From Chryseobacterium aquaeductus (GTDB lineage: Bacteria; Bacteroidota; Bacteroidia; Flavobacteriales; Weeksellaceae): 64,000 bases of DNA. Both the position numbers and the translations under genes were made by a program. Each line of letters starts with the position of its first letter. Within the stretch, counting starts at the first letter, position 1. The DNA is taken from the NCBI RefSeq assembly GCF_905175375.1, contig NZ_CAJIMS010000001.1, positions 682,001 to 746,000 on the forward strand. Reading direction: 5' to 3'. Shown here piece by piece: positions 27,391 through 36,340 of the stretch. The notes below the pieces were generated by a model that saw nothing but the letters and a program-made list of their open reading frames with translations, was not told the DNA's origin and searched no databases.

Positions 27391-28407
27391 ATGAAGCGAA
27401 AAGTTCTTCTAATTTATACCGGTGGAACCATTGGTATGGAAAAAGACTACGAAACCGGAAGCCTCCGTGCCTTTGATTTTGGAAATATTTTTGAAAAGAT
27501 GCCCGAAATGAAGTTGATGGAATGTGAAGTTTTTGTACATCCTTTTGCCAAACCGCTAGATTCTTCTGATATGGGACCCCATGAGTGGAAAATCATCGCC
27601 AATTATATTTTTGAAAATTATACAAAATATGATGGCTTTTTGATTCTTCATGGTACAGATACCATGTCTTACACTGCTTCTGCGCTGAGTTTTATGCTGA
27701 AAGGTTTAAAAAAACCTGTGATTTTAACGGGATCTCAACTTCCTATTGGAGATTTGCGAACAGATGCAAAAGAAAATCTTCTCACAAGTATTTATTACGC
27801 AAGTCTGTATGAAAAAAACGAAGCCGTCATACAGGAAGTTTCCATTTATTTTGAGTATAAATTATTGAGAGGAAACCGTACTTTGAAGTATTCCGCAGAA
27901 TATTTTGATGCATATTCTAGTCCCAACTATCCTATTTTGGGGCAATCTGGTGTACATTTGAATATTGTAAAAGAAAATTTGTACCGTTGCAATTCTAAAG
28001 ACGAGTTTCATATAGACCTTCATATTTCTGAAGACGTTTTGTTTTGGAGAATATTTCCGGGAATGAAACTGAATCATTTTAAAGAAATTCCGAAAATGAA
28101 AGTTTTGATTCTTCAGGTGTTCGGTTCCGGAACCATTTTCAGCAGTGAAAAGACATTGCAAACCCTTCAGGAAATCCGAAATAACGGAACGGAAATCGTG
28201 GTGGTAAGTCAGTGTATTTCAGGTGGAATATCTTTTGGAAAGTATGAAAACAGTAATATTTTTTCTAAAATCGGAGCAATAAGTGGTAAAGATATGACTG
28301 CAGAATCTGCCATCACAAAAGCCATGCATTTGATTGACAACCCTAATTATATAGGAAGTTTTGCAGAAAACTTCTCAAGAAATATTTGTGGCGAAATCAG
28401 CGACTAG
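27391..28407 (+). CDS. ansA: L-asparaginase, type I (cytoplasmic)
   Basis: 338-residue asparaginase hydrolysing L-asparagine to aspartate and ammonia. Catalytic threonines are seen in YTGGTIGM (first motif) and LHGTDTMSYTASALSFM (second motif), followed by GSQLPIGDLRTDAKENL. No signal peptide, so the cytoplasmic type I enzyme. The symbol ansA is given by family convention. The gap from the divergent methyltransferase is 82 bases; the tRNA-Ser promoter starts 12 bases after its stop. Confidence 0.94.
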   Translation: MKRKVLLIYTGGTIGMEKDYETGSLRAFDFGNIFEKMPEMKLMECEVFVHPFAKPLDSSDMGPHEWKIIANYIFENYTKYDGFLILHGTDTMSYTASALSFMLKGLKKPVILTGSQLPIGDLRTDAKENLLTSIYYASLYEKNEAVIQEVSIYFEYKLLRGNRTLKYSAEYFDAYSSPNYPILGQSGVHLNIVKENLYRCNSKDEFHIDLHISEDVLFWRIFPGMKLNHFKEIPKMKVLILQVFGSGTIFSSEKTLQTLQEIRNNGTEIVVVSQCISGGISFGKYENSNIFSKIGAISGKDMTAESAITKAMHLIDNPNYIGSFAENFSRNICGEISD

Positions 28408-28419
28408 GGAAAATAAGAA

Positions 28420-28450
28420 TTTGGAAATTCAATAAAATAACGTATTTTTG
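28420..28450 (+). promoter_or_regulatory. Promoter of tRNA-Ser
   Basis: Perfect -33 TTTG (28420-28423) and -7 TATTTTTG (28443-28450) with a 19-base spacer, the Bacteroidota consensus. The tRNA begins 14 bases after the -7 element. Confidence 0.88.
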
Positions 28451-28463
28451 CAGTCTTCAAAAC

Positions 28464-28550
28464 AGAGAGGTGTCCGAGTGGTTGAAGGAGCTACCCTGGA
28501 AAGGTAGTATACGGGTAACTGTATCGTGGGTTCGAATCCCATCTTCTCTA
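28464..28550 (+). tRNA. tRNA-Ser (anticodon GGA)
   Basis: Class II tRNA of 87 bases without encoded CCA. Acceptor arms AGAGAGG/CTTCTCT, anticodon loop CTGGAAA in stem CTACC/GGTAG, a long variable arm, and TTCGAAT in the T loop. Reads UCC and UCU. Confidence 0.95.
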
Positions 28551-28552
28551 CA

Positions 28553-28585
28553 AAAAAAAACCAGATCAATGATCTGGTTTTTTTT
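28553..28585 (+). terminator. Terminator of tRNA-Ser, bidirectional
   Basis: CCAGATC / GATCTGG stem extended by A/T pairs to about 15 bp, loop AAT, with eight T after it and nine A before it. It can stop transcription from either side. Confidence 0.93.
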
Positions 28586-28676
28586 GTTTGAAATGCAGTT
28601 TCAAAAAATGCATTTCGACAATATAATAAAGTGAATGAATGTCTGATGTTCATACATGCTTTTAATGAAAGCAAAT

Positions 28677-28841
28677 TTAAGACTGTAATCTTTTATCCGC
28701 TTTGAATCCATAAACCCATCTCAATTGAAAGACTAATGCTCTAGCCCCGATTGCAGCGTCATCCTTTTTCAGACTGGTGTTTTGAAAAAAAAGCTTTGAT
28801 GAAAAAGAGACAGCAGAACGCGGGATCAGGCTACTAAAAAA
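28677..28841 (-). pseudogene. Open coding-like stretch in frame after a TGA, 55 codons
   Basis: On the minus strand the frame of 28842-29537 continues past its TGA for 54 sense codons before TAA (28677-28679). The reading is coding-like: SSLIPRSAVSFSSKLFFQ then NTSLKKDDAAIGARALVFQ and LRWVYGFKADKRLQS. Codons are base-balanced and the end resembles a beta-strand-rich C-terminus. It has no start of its own nearby. It could be a gene remnant, the real C-terminus of 28842 cut by a nonsense mutation, or chance. Confidence 0.4.
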
Positions 28842-29537
28842 TCAATTACAAATCGTAAGAAAACTGTGCCCTCTCATGTGAATTTTCATCATGGCTTCAG
28901 ATTTCAACTCGCTGTAAATACTTTGATCAAAAGCTCTAATCTCATTAAGTTTCTGATCAATGAAATCTGCAATTTTAACTACGGAAAAGTAGAAATTTCT
29001 GTACAACGAGATATCAACCGTGCTTCCGGAATGTGGCAGATAAGCTTTAAGAAAAGGAATCGTTTTCTGATGCTGGTCGTAATTCAGACAATATCCGTTT
29101 TTTTCCTTCAATGTGATGATCTCGTAGTGATTCAGATAATCGAGTATGGTCTCATTTTCTTTCATAGAAATCTGTCGCTGCTGAAAATATGCATTGATTT
29201 TATCCAGAACGCATTGAGCATACTCCATCATTGAGATGGTTTTAACCTCAGAAACCTGATCGGGTTTGGTTTTTGAGTTTTTAGAATTACGGTCAACATG
29301 AAATGAGATTCCATAATTTTCATGTGACGAAAAGAAGCAGTTTTTCACCTCGATAGTTGCATCTGCCTGAAGTTGGTCATTTGTAAAACTGTAGCTCAAA
29401 AAGGACTTATACAGCATAACCAAACTTCTAAGAAAGTCAATCTCGCTAGTATTATGATATTGCTCAAACCAGCGCTCAAGATTGTTGTAATAATTTTTTT
29501 CAAATTCTCTGAAACCTAAATAAAAAGGGATTTCCAT
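28842..29537 (-). CDS. Unknown protein, accessory-type, possibly truncated
   Basis: 231 residues, no signal or membrane segment. Aromatic-rich N-terminus (FYLGFREFEKNYYNNLERWFEQYH), a central Lys/Glu helix-rich part, and an ending HMRGHSFLTICN before TGA. I do not recognise the family. It is isolated downstream of tRNA-Ser, flanked by long non-coding stretches. A -7 match, TAGCTTTG, lies 10-45 bases upstream on the minus strand. Its frame stays open for another 54 codons after the stop (28677-28841), so the annotated end may be a premature one. Confidence 0.6.
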   Translation of the reverse strand: MEIPFYLGFREFEKNYYNNLERWFEQYHNTSEIDFLRSLVMLYKSFLSYSFTNDQLQADATIEVKNCFFSSHENYGISFHVDRNSKNSKTKPDQVSEVKTISMMEYAQCVLDKINAYFQQRQISMKENETILDYLNHYEIITLKEKNGYCLNYDQHQKTIPFLKAYLPHSGSTVDISLYRNFYFSVVKIADFIDQKLNEIRAFDQSIYSELKSEAMMKIHMRGHSFLTICN

Positions 29538-29971
29538 AGCTTAAAGATTTTATACTGCAAAGCTATAGCTGTAATGCGACAAAACTTGACGTGTTTTATT
29601 TAGGATTAAAATAAAATAGTCAGTAGCAGACTACAGGAAATGCTGATATAAATTAATTGCAAAGACCTGAGAACATTAAAAGATGAACAGCAGTATAGGA
29701 AAAATAATATATGTGTTGAATCTGTTGATGGAAATTCAATCATATTCCGAAATTCTAATGAAGAATAGAGTATTAACAAAATTTAATCCTATTAAAAGTT
29801 AAGCGAAAACTGAATGTGGCATTGAAATATTACATTTAAACTAAAATTTGAAGGTTAATTGGTAACCAAATTAATTAAATTATTAGAAATTAACATATTT
29901 TAAAGAAAAATAATTGTAATTTTGCAACATCACATCAATATTAATTGAATCCATAAAAGCCACAATAACAA
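29538..29971. other. Intergenic region, 434 bases
   Basis: Holds the promoter area of the minus-strand unknown gene (AGCTATAGCT palindrome around 29564) and, at its far end, the -7-like TAATTTTG before the lipoprotein at 29972. Nothing coding-like is visible between about 29600 and 29900. Confidence 0.6.
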
Positions 29972-30349
29972 ATGAAAAAATATTTCATAGGATTATTTGC
30001 AATCCTTACATTAGCAGCTTGTAAACACTCAGCAAAAGATCCCGATTTGGCTGTAGTAACTCAAGACACATCTTCCAAAGACGATGTAACCAAAGAAACA
30101 ATTTCTGACCGTCATGGAGACGAAATGGAGATTATTACAAACAATACCAAGAACATCATTACGGTACATCTTAATGGAAAAACGTACGAACTGAAGAAAA
30201 ACCAGACAACAACCGGATTTTCTACAGAAGACAATAAGTATCTGTACACTGAAACACAAAACGAGGTTACTTTTCTAAAAAAGGAAATGGACATGGTTTT
30301 ATTTCACGGTAAAAGAAATCAGGCCGACAGTAAAATGGCATCGCAATAA
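29972..30349 (+). CDS. Small predicted lipoprotein, unknown function
   Basis: 125 residues. Lipoprotein signal MKKYFIGLFAILTLAAC with the acylated Cys at residue 17, followed by KHSAKDPD. The mature part is short and hydrophilic: a Thr/Asp/Lys-rich region, then VHLNGKTYELKKNQ and KYLYTETQNEVTFLKK, probably a single beta domain like MliC-type inhibitors of lysozyme (weak resemblance, inference). A -7-like TAATTTTG lies about 55 bases upstream. Its TAA stop is inside the left arm of a bidirectional terminator. Confidence 0.75.
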   Translation: MKKYFIGLFAILTLAACKHSAKDPDLAVVTQDTSSKDDVTKETISDRHGDEMEIITNNTKNIITVHLNGKTYELKKNQTTTGFSTEDNKYLYTETQNEVTFLKKEMDMVLFHGKRNQADSKMASQ

Positions 30350-30387
30350 AACAAAAGACGCTTTACAGAGCGTCTTTTGTTTTATTG
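30344..30387. terminator. Bidirectional terminator containing both genes' ends
   Basis: A perfect 19-bp stem (30344-30362 with 30369-30387, CAATAAAACAAAAGACGCT and its complement) with a 6-base loop. T-rich flanks exist on both strands. The stop of the plus gene (30347-30349) lies in the left arm, the stop of the minus gene (30363-30365) in the loop. Confidence 0.92.
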
Positions 30388-31415
30388 AATCTATCCAGAG
30401 AAATTTCTTGAGGCAAATCTATCTTGCTTTCAATGAAATCGTAAAGGGTTTTTGAGAAATAGCATCCATTCAGAATTCCTCTTGCACCCAAACCGTTAAA
30501 AACATATAGATTAGGATGGTCCGAATGTCTTCCTACAATCGGTCTCCGATCTTTTACGGTTGGTCGGAAGCCAAAGTATACTTCTTCTATACTGAAATCT
30601 CTTTGGTAGAATTCTGAAAGTCCGTTTTGTAATTGTTCTACTGCAGATTCATCAATGTGCGAATGCAATTGCTCCCGATCGTAAGTACCGCCGTAAAAAT
30701 ATAAATTGTTCTGTAGTGGAAATAAAAAATGTTTCTTTTTGATGGTAATATTCTCCGGAATTGGCTGGGAAAGCTTAACTCTAATGTGATGTCCCTTGTT
30801 AGGAATCACAGGAATATCCGAGAAATACGGATTATTTGTCACTCCCATACCTTCACAGAAAACAATATTTTTAAACTGAAATCCTTGATATGTGGAATTT
30901 TCAATATCGACTCGGTCATAATTAAACTTTTGCTTAATAAGTTGAGAATTTCTTTCATGAAACTTCAAAAGATCAATGAAAAATCCATGAACGTCTAATC
31001 TGGCAGACTGTTTTACCATCCCTGTCTTAAAATCATTTTTAACATCTTCAATATGAGTAAAATTTTCATCTAAAAAGTTTGAAAGGTCCTCGGTCTGCGA
31101 TTTTTTGAGCCAAAGCTTTTGTTCATTCTCATCATGAAAAATCCTGTGAATAGGTGAAATAATTAAATAATTTTTCTTTGTATACTTCTCAATTTCGTCA
31201 AGTGAAATTTTTAGAAAATCTAATTGTTCCTGAGCAAGCCAGAATGTTGTAAACTTTTTTAGCACAACAGGATTTACAATTCCTGCAGATATTTGAGACG
31301 CACTCTTTCTTCCTTCAGAAAAAATAATGAATGACTTCTTGTTTTTTGTAAGTTGATGCGCGAAGAACAAAGCTGCATATCCGTCTCCAACAATTATATA
31401 ATCTACATTTTGCAT
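30363..31415 (-). CDS. FAD-dependent oxidoreductase (DAO family)
   Basis: 350-residue flavoprotein of the D-amino acid oxidase/glycine oxidase fold. The N-terminal dinucleotide-binding motif is VDYIIVGDGYAALFFAHQL (a GxGxxG variant, G-D-G-Y-A-A). Near the C-terminus the family signature VYFGFRPTVKDRRPIVGRH and NGLGARGILNGCYFS are seen, which bind FAD. The substrate could be an amino acid or a tRNA-linked intermediate (MnmC-like) and is not determined. It follows the gldN terminator and has its own start, 55 bases downstream of gldN. Confidence 0.88.
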   Translation of the reverse strand: MQNVDYIIVGDGYAALFFAHQLTKNKKSFIIFSEGRKSASQISAGIVNPVVLKKFTTFWLAQEQLDFLKISLDEIEKYTKKNYLIISPIHRIFHDENEQKLWLKKSQTEDLSNFLDENFTHIEDVKNDFKTGMVKQSARLDVHGFFIDLLKFHERNSQLIKQKFNYDRVDIENSTYQGFQFKNIVFCEGMGVTNNPYFSDIPVIPNKGHHIRVKLSQPIPENITIKKKHFLFPLQNNLYFYGGTYDREQLHSHIDESAVEQLQNGLSEFYQRDFSIEEVYFGFRPTVKDRRPIVGRHSDHPNLYVFNGLGARGILNGCYFSKTLYDFIESKIDLPQEISLDRFNKTKDAL

Positions 31416-31419
31416 AATA

Positions 31420-31451
31420 AAAAAACCTGAGTAAAAGTACTCAGGTTTTTT
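31420..31451 (-). terminator. Terminator of the gldKLMN operon
   Basis: 14-bp stem (31420-31433 with 31438-31451) around AAAG, with six A/T pairs giving a U-tract on the minus strand. It lies directly after gldN and before the FAD oxidoreductase start. Confidence 0.9.
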
Positions 31452-31469
31452 ATAAATATCAAGTGAAAT

Positions 31470-32408
31470 TTAGTAATTCCACATATCATTCTCCATTTGA
31501 AGAATTTGATCTTTGATTTTTTGGCTTTCTTCCAATTGCTCATCGGCATCTCTAGGAATATAATCCTTGATAACACCATCACCTAAACCATTTGATGATT
31601 TGTAGATGATTGAAGAAAATCTTCTTGCATTGATTACATCATCAAAAGATAAATCCGCCGAAGAGTTCTTTCTATTGAAAACATAATTATTTGCTAAAAT
31701 TTCTCTAGCTTTTGGATAGTATACCCAGAAAAGATCAACTAATTCATCAGCACCAGCTAATGGTTGACCATCAGGACCAATTCTACCTATTGAAGTAGGA
31801 TCTGGACCCATTGCCGCAATACCGAGTGGTCTATACTTCATCTGACCATCTCTCTTGTCAATGAACCACATACCCATAATCTTAAGAACTTTAACTTTAT
31901 CAGTCGTTGTTCTGATCAAATCTGTGTATTGTCTTTTTTGTTCTTCTGTTGGAGTAACACCAGAATTTATGATCTCAATTAATTCATCATCTACTCTTAC
32001 ACTTTCCAATTTCTTTCTAATACCTTCAGGAGTTGATTTAGTAGAAAAATTTTCATCTTCATATACCTCTTCAATTTTTCCTTCTAATGCAGCATCTAAC
32101 AATATTTGATATAAAGATCTTGTAGTTTTTGACAGCAATCCGTCTGGATTATCATAATAGAATGGTTGATTGATCTTGTCATTCATATCTATTATTTCCC
32201 ATACCATCATGCTTTTTAAGATGTCTTTTTCATCTACAAAACCATACTCAAGTGGTGTAACTTTATTGCTAATAACAGTATCTCCCACTTTTCTCATATT
32301 TTCAGCTCTCATTTGTCTGAACTCTTCCGGAGAAGAAGCATTTAGAATAGTTTGGGAAAATGCAAACCCAGTAACTAAAACTAAAAGACTGCTAATATAT
32401 TTTTTCAT
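31470..32408 (-). CDS. gldN: Type IX secretion system / gliding motility protein GldN
   Basis: 312-residue periplasmic protein with a cleavable signal (MKKYISSLLVLVTGFAFSQ). In T9SS, GldN (PorN) binds GldK to form the periplasmic ring around the trans-envelope motor. Family features: PLEYGFVDEKDILKSMMVWEIIDMNDKINQPFYYD, GMWFIDKRDGQMKYRPLGIAAMGP, and FWVYYPKAREILANNYVFNRKN. Distal gene of gldKLMN, 22 bases after gldM, followed by a terminator. Required for export of T9SS substrates such as 4832 and 48037. Confidence 0.96.
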   Translation of the reverse strand: MKKYISSLLVLVTGFAFSQTILNASSPEEFRQMRAENMRKVGDTVISNKVTPLEYGFVDEKDILKSMMVWEIIDMNDKINQPFYYDNPDGLLSKTTRSLYQILLDAALEGKIEEVYEDENFSTKSTPEGIRKKLESVRVDDELIEIINSGVTPTEEQKRQYTDLIRTTTDKVKVLKIMGMWFIDKRDGQMKYRPLGIAAMGPDPTSIGRIGPDGQPLAGADELVDLFWVYYPKAREILANNYVFNRKNSSADLSFDDVINARRFSSIIYKSSNGLGDGVIKDYIPRDADEQLEESQKIKDQILQMENDMWNY

Positions 32409-32430
32409 ATTATGAATTTACAAATTAATC

Positions 32431-34023
32431 TTATTGAACATTGATAATAACTGGTGAAATTTCTTTCAATCTTTGACTACCAAGTCCTGTAGCAGTTGCT
32501 TGGATGTCATAAATTTGAACTACATCACCTGGGCGAAGGTTTCTTAAAACTCCTTCAGCAGCAGATAAAGAGCTACCTTGAATCATTGTACCCGCTCTTC
32601 CTGGAAGTTTCAAGATAAAGCTGTTAACTGTAAATGAAACAGGGAAGTCAAAGTCTGGTAATGCAGCTGTCACGACCTGATTCGGAATAGAACCAACCGG
32701 CATGAAATTCACTGCTTTTCCTCTAATCTGACCTTGTGGTCTAGGAATACCTTTAATTCTGTATTCAAATACTTGAGAAACAGTTTTCCCAGTTGGATCT
32801 GTACCAGAAAGTGTCAATTTCACAACGTTACCAGTTGATGGAATAACATCCCATTTACCTTTACCTGTACTTTTAACTACAGCACCTGGAGCAGATAGTG
32901 ATAATCTAGCATTGTCTGCACCAAGGATAGATCCCGTCACAGGGTTTTCTAATCCTCTATACATTACATTCATCTTATCAGCTGATAGTAATAAACCTTG
33001 TTCAAGTTTTACTTGTTGAGGACCTGCAATTACGTTATAAGTATGCGTGAAAGGAAATTGCTGTGCTTTTCCTGATGCATCTGTTAAAGTAATCACCCCA
33101 CCAATCTTACGTTCTCCAAGACCTCCAGTATTTAAAGGAAGATAACCTTTACCATTTTCTTGTCTGCTTACACCACTAATGCTGATTTTATTACTATTAG
33201 AATAAGATCCTAACATAATGATCGCTTCAGCTTTTTTACCAGACTGAATGTCTGATGGTGCAGAAACAATTGCCTCGTATTGGTTGAACTTAATGCTTGC
33301 ATCTACTTTTTCCTGAAGCATTAATGCTAATGCATCAGACTGTACGTTTCTCGCATCGTTCTGAATGATCTCTAAATTAGACATCGCAGCAATCAAAGGT
33401 TGGTTATAGAACTTATTCTGAAACCAAGTTTTCCCGTTAGGAGATTTTCCTTCAAGATAATCTGTAGTTAAAGATTTGTTTGCTCTTTCGACCAATTTTG
33501 ATAATTGAGGATTGTTTCCGAAAGTAGATACGATATAAGATCTTACATCATCCATTTTCTTCTTCAACTCAAGTGCATTTGCAGACGGCTTATTTTCATC
33601 ACCATCTTTAAAAAAGTAAGCAATTGTAGCTTCATTATTATTAAGCGCAGAAAAATTCTCGCTTACATTCATATCCTTTCCAGTCTTTGGATCTTTGTCT
33701 ATAAACTCAGAATCTTTCTTAAGTTTTACTTTTACTTCTTCAGCAGCATTTACAAGTACATCTAGCTTTGTTTTCAAGACTTTGTACTGCTCCCAAGGCC
33801 CAGCATAAGTATCTGGAACTTGTTGTGCTTTAGCTTCTAGAGTTTTCTCAAAAATATCTTCGTTCTTTTGCTCTGTTAAAAATCTGGTATCATTAAGAGC
33901 TCTTGTAGAATCATAATAAGATCTGATGATTTCAACATCAATGTTTAGGGCCATCATTGCGATGAAAACCAAATACATTAGGTTGATCATCTTCTGACGT
34001 GGAGTCTGTTTTCCTTTTGCCAT
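32431..34023 (-). CDS. gldM: Type IX secretion system motor protein GldM
   Basis: 530-residue inner-membrane protein with one N-terminal membrane helix (MINLMYLVFIAMMALNIDVEI) and four periplasmic domains. With GldL it forms the proton-driven rotary motor that powers T9SS secretion and gliding. The conserved N-terminus (KQTPRQKMINLMYLV) and C-terminal domain (FDFPVSFTVNSFILKLPG, GDVVQIYDIQATATGLGSQ) are typical. Second of four minus-strand genes counted from gldN; gap to gldL is 40 bases. Confidence 0.97.
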   Translation of the reverse strand: MAKGKQTPRQKMINLMYLVFIAMMALNIDVEIIRSYYDSTRALNDTRFLTEQKNEDIFEKTLEAKAQQVPDTYAGPWEQYKVLKTKLDVLVNAAEEVKVKLKKDSEFIDKDPKTGKDMNVSENFSALNNNEATIAYFFKDGDENKPSANALELKKKMDDVRSYIVSTFGNNPQLSKLVERANKSLTTDYLEGKSPNGKTWFQNKFYNQPLIAAMSNLEIIQNDARNVQSDALALMLQEKVDASIKFNQYEAIVSAPSDIQSGKKAEAIIMLGSYSNSNKISISGVSRQENGKGYLPLNTGGLGERKIGGVITLTDASGKAQQFPFTHTYNVIAGPQQVKLEQGLLLSADKMNVMYRGLENPVTGSILGADNARLSLSAPGAVVKSTGKGKWDVIPSTGNVVKLTLSGTDPTGKTVSQVFEYRIKGIPRPQGQIRGKAVNFMPVGSIPNQVVTAALPDFDFPVSFTVNSFILKLPGRAGTMIQGSSLSAAEGVLRNLRPGDVVQIYDIQATATGLGSQRLKEISPVIINVQ

Positions 34024-34063
34024 TATCTTTTCTTTAGTTTTTTATTAAATTAATGGTTCGGGA

Positions 34064-34756
34064 TTATGACTTCATTGCTGTTAACATACCACCGTAAACT
34101 CTGTTTAAGCTGTTTAAGTTTGATGTTAAACCTTGTAATTCTTGGTTAAACTTCTCAGAATGTTCAGCAGATTTCTGCATATCTTCAACATATTTCTTAG
34201 CAAAATCAGATTGTCTCTGGCCGCTTTCTATCTGCATTGCATATAGAGCATTCATACTTTCCATGTGTTGAGCAGCTTTGTTTAACTGATCGTTGTATTT
34301 ATGAGTAGAAGCAGATACATCAACTGTTTGGTTGATCTGATCTACAGAACTTGAAAATTTATCGATTCCTGTTCTTAATCTGTCAAATAACTGTACGTCT
34401 AATTTTGCATCTTGAAGCATCTTATCTAATTTACCAGACAATGAGTTTTCCAACTCTGCAAAATGATCCATTGTATTTTTAGCAGAAACATTTGAATGTA
34501 ATGGGTTTGGGTTTGCATGCTTATCTAAAAGTTCCGGATAAACATTTTCCCAGTGGTAAGACTCCTCAGCTGCTGGAGGATCAAAAGCGAAAATAATAAA
34601 GATAATTGCCTCAGTAACAAGCCCTACTGTAAGTGCGATGTTACCATTAATTGGGCCAAAAGAGATGTGAGTAATTTTAAGCCAAGCTCCAAGAATTACA
34701 ATTGCAGCACCGAATGAATAGAAGAAATTCATCCAAGCATCTTTAGTCTTAAACAT
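34064..34756 (-). CDS. gldL: Type IX secretion system motor protein GldL
   Basis: 230-residue inner-membrane partner of GldM. Two membrane helices (about residues 10-30 and 38-58) hold the proton-pathway region, including KITHISFGPINGNIALTVGLVTEAIIFIIFA with the family glutamate in the second helix. A long cytoplasmic helical tail follows, rich in Gln/Lys/Asn (about 90-230). GldL pentamers surround two GldM chains. The gap to gldK is 64 bases. Confidence 0.97.
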   Translation of the reverse strand: MFKTKDAWMNFFYSFGAAIVILGAWLKITHISFGPINGNIALTVGLVTEAIIFIIFAFDPPAAEESYHWENVYPELLDKHANPNPLHSNVSAKNTMDHFAELENSLSGKLDKMLQDAKLDVQLFDRLRTGIDKFSSSVDQINQTVDVSASTHKYNDQLNKAAQHMESMNALYAMQIESGQRQSDFAKKYVEDMQKSAEHSEKFNQELQGLTSNLNSLNRVYGGMLTAMKS

Positions 34757-34820
34757 ATAAGTTAGTTTTTTTTAATGTTAAATAAAATAGTTTCTGAAAA
34801 TAATTTAATTGATGCGATTC

Positions 34821-36233
34821 TTATCTGGTAACTCTTTTTACCTTCACAGCTGCCTCAGGAATATCCTGTACTGTTCTGAATCCGATATAACTTCTTGCAG
34901 AGTCTTTGCTTTCAAAATCTCTAGCTCCAGTCATCAACATATATCCAACATCTTTCCAAGAACCACCTCTAACAGATCTTTTAGAATCTTCTTTATCTTT
35001 AGTTGAAGGATTCAAAGTAGAAGAGAAACCATAAGAAGAATTGTTGTAAGCAGATTCTGTCCATTCAGAAACATTTCCTGCCATATCAAATAATCCAAAA
35101 CCGTTTTTCTTGAATTTTCTTACCGGAGCAACATACATGTAAGTACCAAGTTTAGCATCTTCCATATAATCACCTCTTTTTGGTTTGAAATTTGCAAGAT
35201 AACAACCTCTGTCATCCATCAAATAAGGACCGCCCCAAGGATAAGTTGCATTTTGTTTACCACCTCTTGCAGCATATTCCCATTCCATTTCAGTTGGAAG
35301 ACGGAATTCGATAGGTCTTTGTTTTCTTCTTTTTAAGCTTTCATTATAATCAGTCTTCAATTTAGATCTGAAATTACAATATGCTCTAGCTTGATCCCAA
35401 GTTACCCCAACAACAGGATAATCTTTGTAAGCTTTGTGCCAAAAATATTGTTCGAACAATGGCTCGTTATAGGCAAAATGGAAATCTTTAACCCAAACAG
35501 TTGTATCAGGATAGATTGCAATACTTTCGCTTCTCAAGAAGTTCACACCTCTTTCGTTTTCAGCAAGAGCAGTATTCATATCTCCCCATTTATAGTTATA
35601 TTTTAATTTACTAACGTCAAGAAGTCTTTCGCTACCTACTCTAGAAGAAGCAGGCAAGTACATAGATTCTAAAACTTCAGCATATTCTACATCAGGATAT
35701 TTTGACGTATTCCAATGCAATGGGATTTTCCAGTCTAATTTTTTCGTATCATCAAAACCATCTCTACCACCTGCACCTTCAAGATATTCTTGGTACGCGG
35801 TAAGATTTTCTTCTTTTTTTGCAAGGTATGCATAATCTCCGATGCCTGTACCTTTACCACCACCGTCTCCACCTTCACCGGCAGCTTCAGCTAGCATAGT
35901 TCTTGCAATAGAGTCTCTCACGTAATTGATGAATACCCTATACTCCGCATTAGTTGTTTCTGCTTCATCCATAAAGAATGAAGATACAGTTACTGTTTTC
36001 AATGGTGCTTTTTCAGGGCTGTCTGTGAAATCCACATCAGCTTGACCTGCAACGAAAGATCCACCAGGAATGGCAACCATACCAAATGGTCTTTCCGCAA
36101 CAAATGATTTTGTTTTTTCTCTAGGTATCAATTCCCCTTTTGTTCCTGGCTTCCCAACAGAAGAAGATCCACCACCTGAACAAGATACCGATGCTACTGA
36201 CGCAGACAATAATAAAAGAAATATCCTTTTCAT
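34821..36233 (-). CDS. gldK: Type IX secretion system lipoprotein GldK
   Basis: 470-residue outer-membrane lipoprotein. Signal with lipobox ASVSC, acylated Cys at residue 18, followed by SGGGSS. The rest is a formylglycine-generating-enzyme (FGE-sulfatase) fold: PGGSFVAGQ near residue 58, YPVVGVTWDQARAYCNF, RLPTEMEWEYAARGG and GFGLFDMAGNVSEWTES, then SVRGGSWKD. GldK (PorK) forms the ring with GldN on the periplasmic side of the outer membrane. First of the four gld genes; glmS ends 107 bases upstream without a clear terminator. Confidence 0.97.
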   Translation of the reverse strand: MKRIFLLLLSASVASVSCSGGGSSSVGKPGTKGELIPREKTKSFVAERPFGMVAIPGGSFVAGQADVDFTDSPEKAPLKTVTVSSFFMDEAETTNAEYRVFINYVRDSIARTMLAEAAGEGGDGGGKGTGIGDYAYLAKKEENLTAYQEYLEGAGGRDGFDDTKKLDWKIPLHWNTSKYPDVEYAEVLESMYLPASSRVGSERLLDVSKLKYNYKWGDMNTALAENERGVNFLRSESIAIYPDTTVWVKDFHFAYNEPLFEQYFWHKAYKDYPVVGVTWDQARAYCNFRSKLKTDYNESLKRRKQRPIEFRLPTEMEWEYAARGGKQNATYPWGGPYLMDDRGCYLANFKPKRGDYMEDAKLGTYMYVAPVRKFKKNGFGLFDMAGNVSEWTESAYNNSSYGFSSTLNPSTKDKEDSKRSVRGGSWKDVGYMLMTGARDFESKDSARSYIGFRTVQDIPEAAVKVKRVTR

Positions 36234-36340
36234 GTTAATTTTTATAATTAAGCCGTAAATATATAATTTTTTTAAGAAACTTTTAAGATTTTTTTTAGAA
36301 TAACGAAAAAAATCTAAATTTATTTTATTTGCAAGTATTT

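Noticed and set aside
28386..28634. Frames over tRNA-Ser on both strands
   Set aside because: They read through the tRNA and its terminator; structure explains the sequence.
28842..29537. RteC-like regulator of a conjugative transposon
   Set aside because: The position near a tRNA suggested it, but none of the motifs I recall for RteC are present and no tra genes are nearby.
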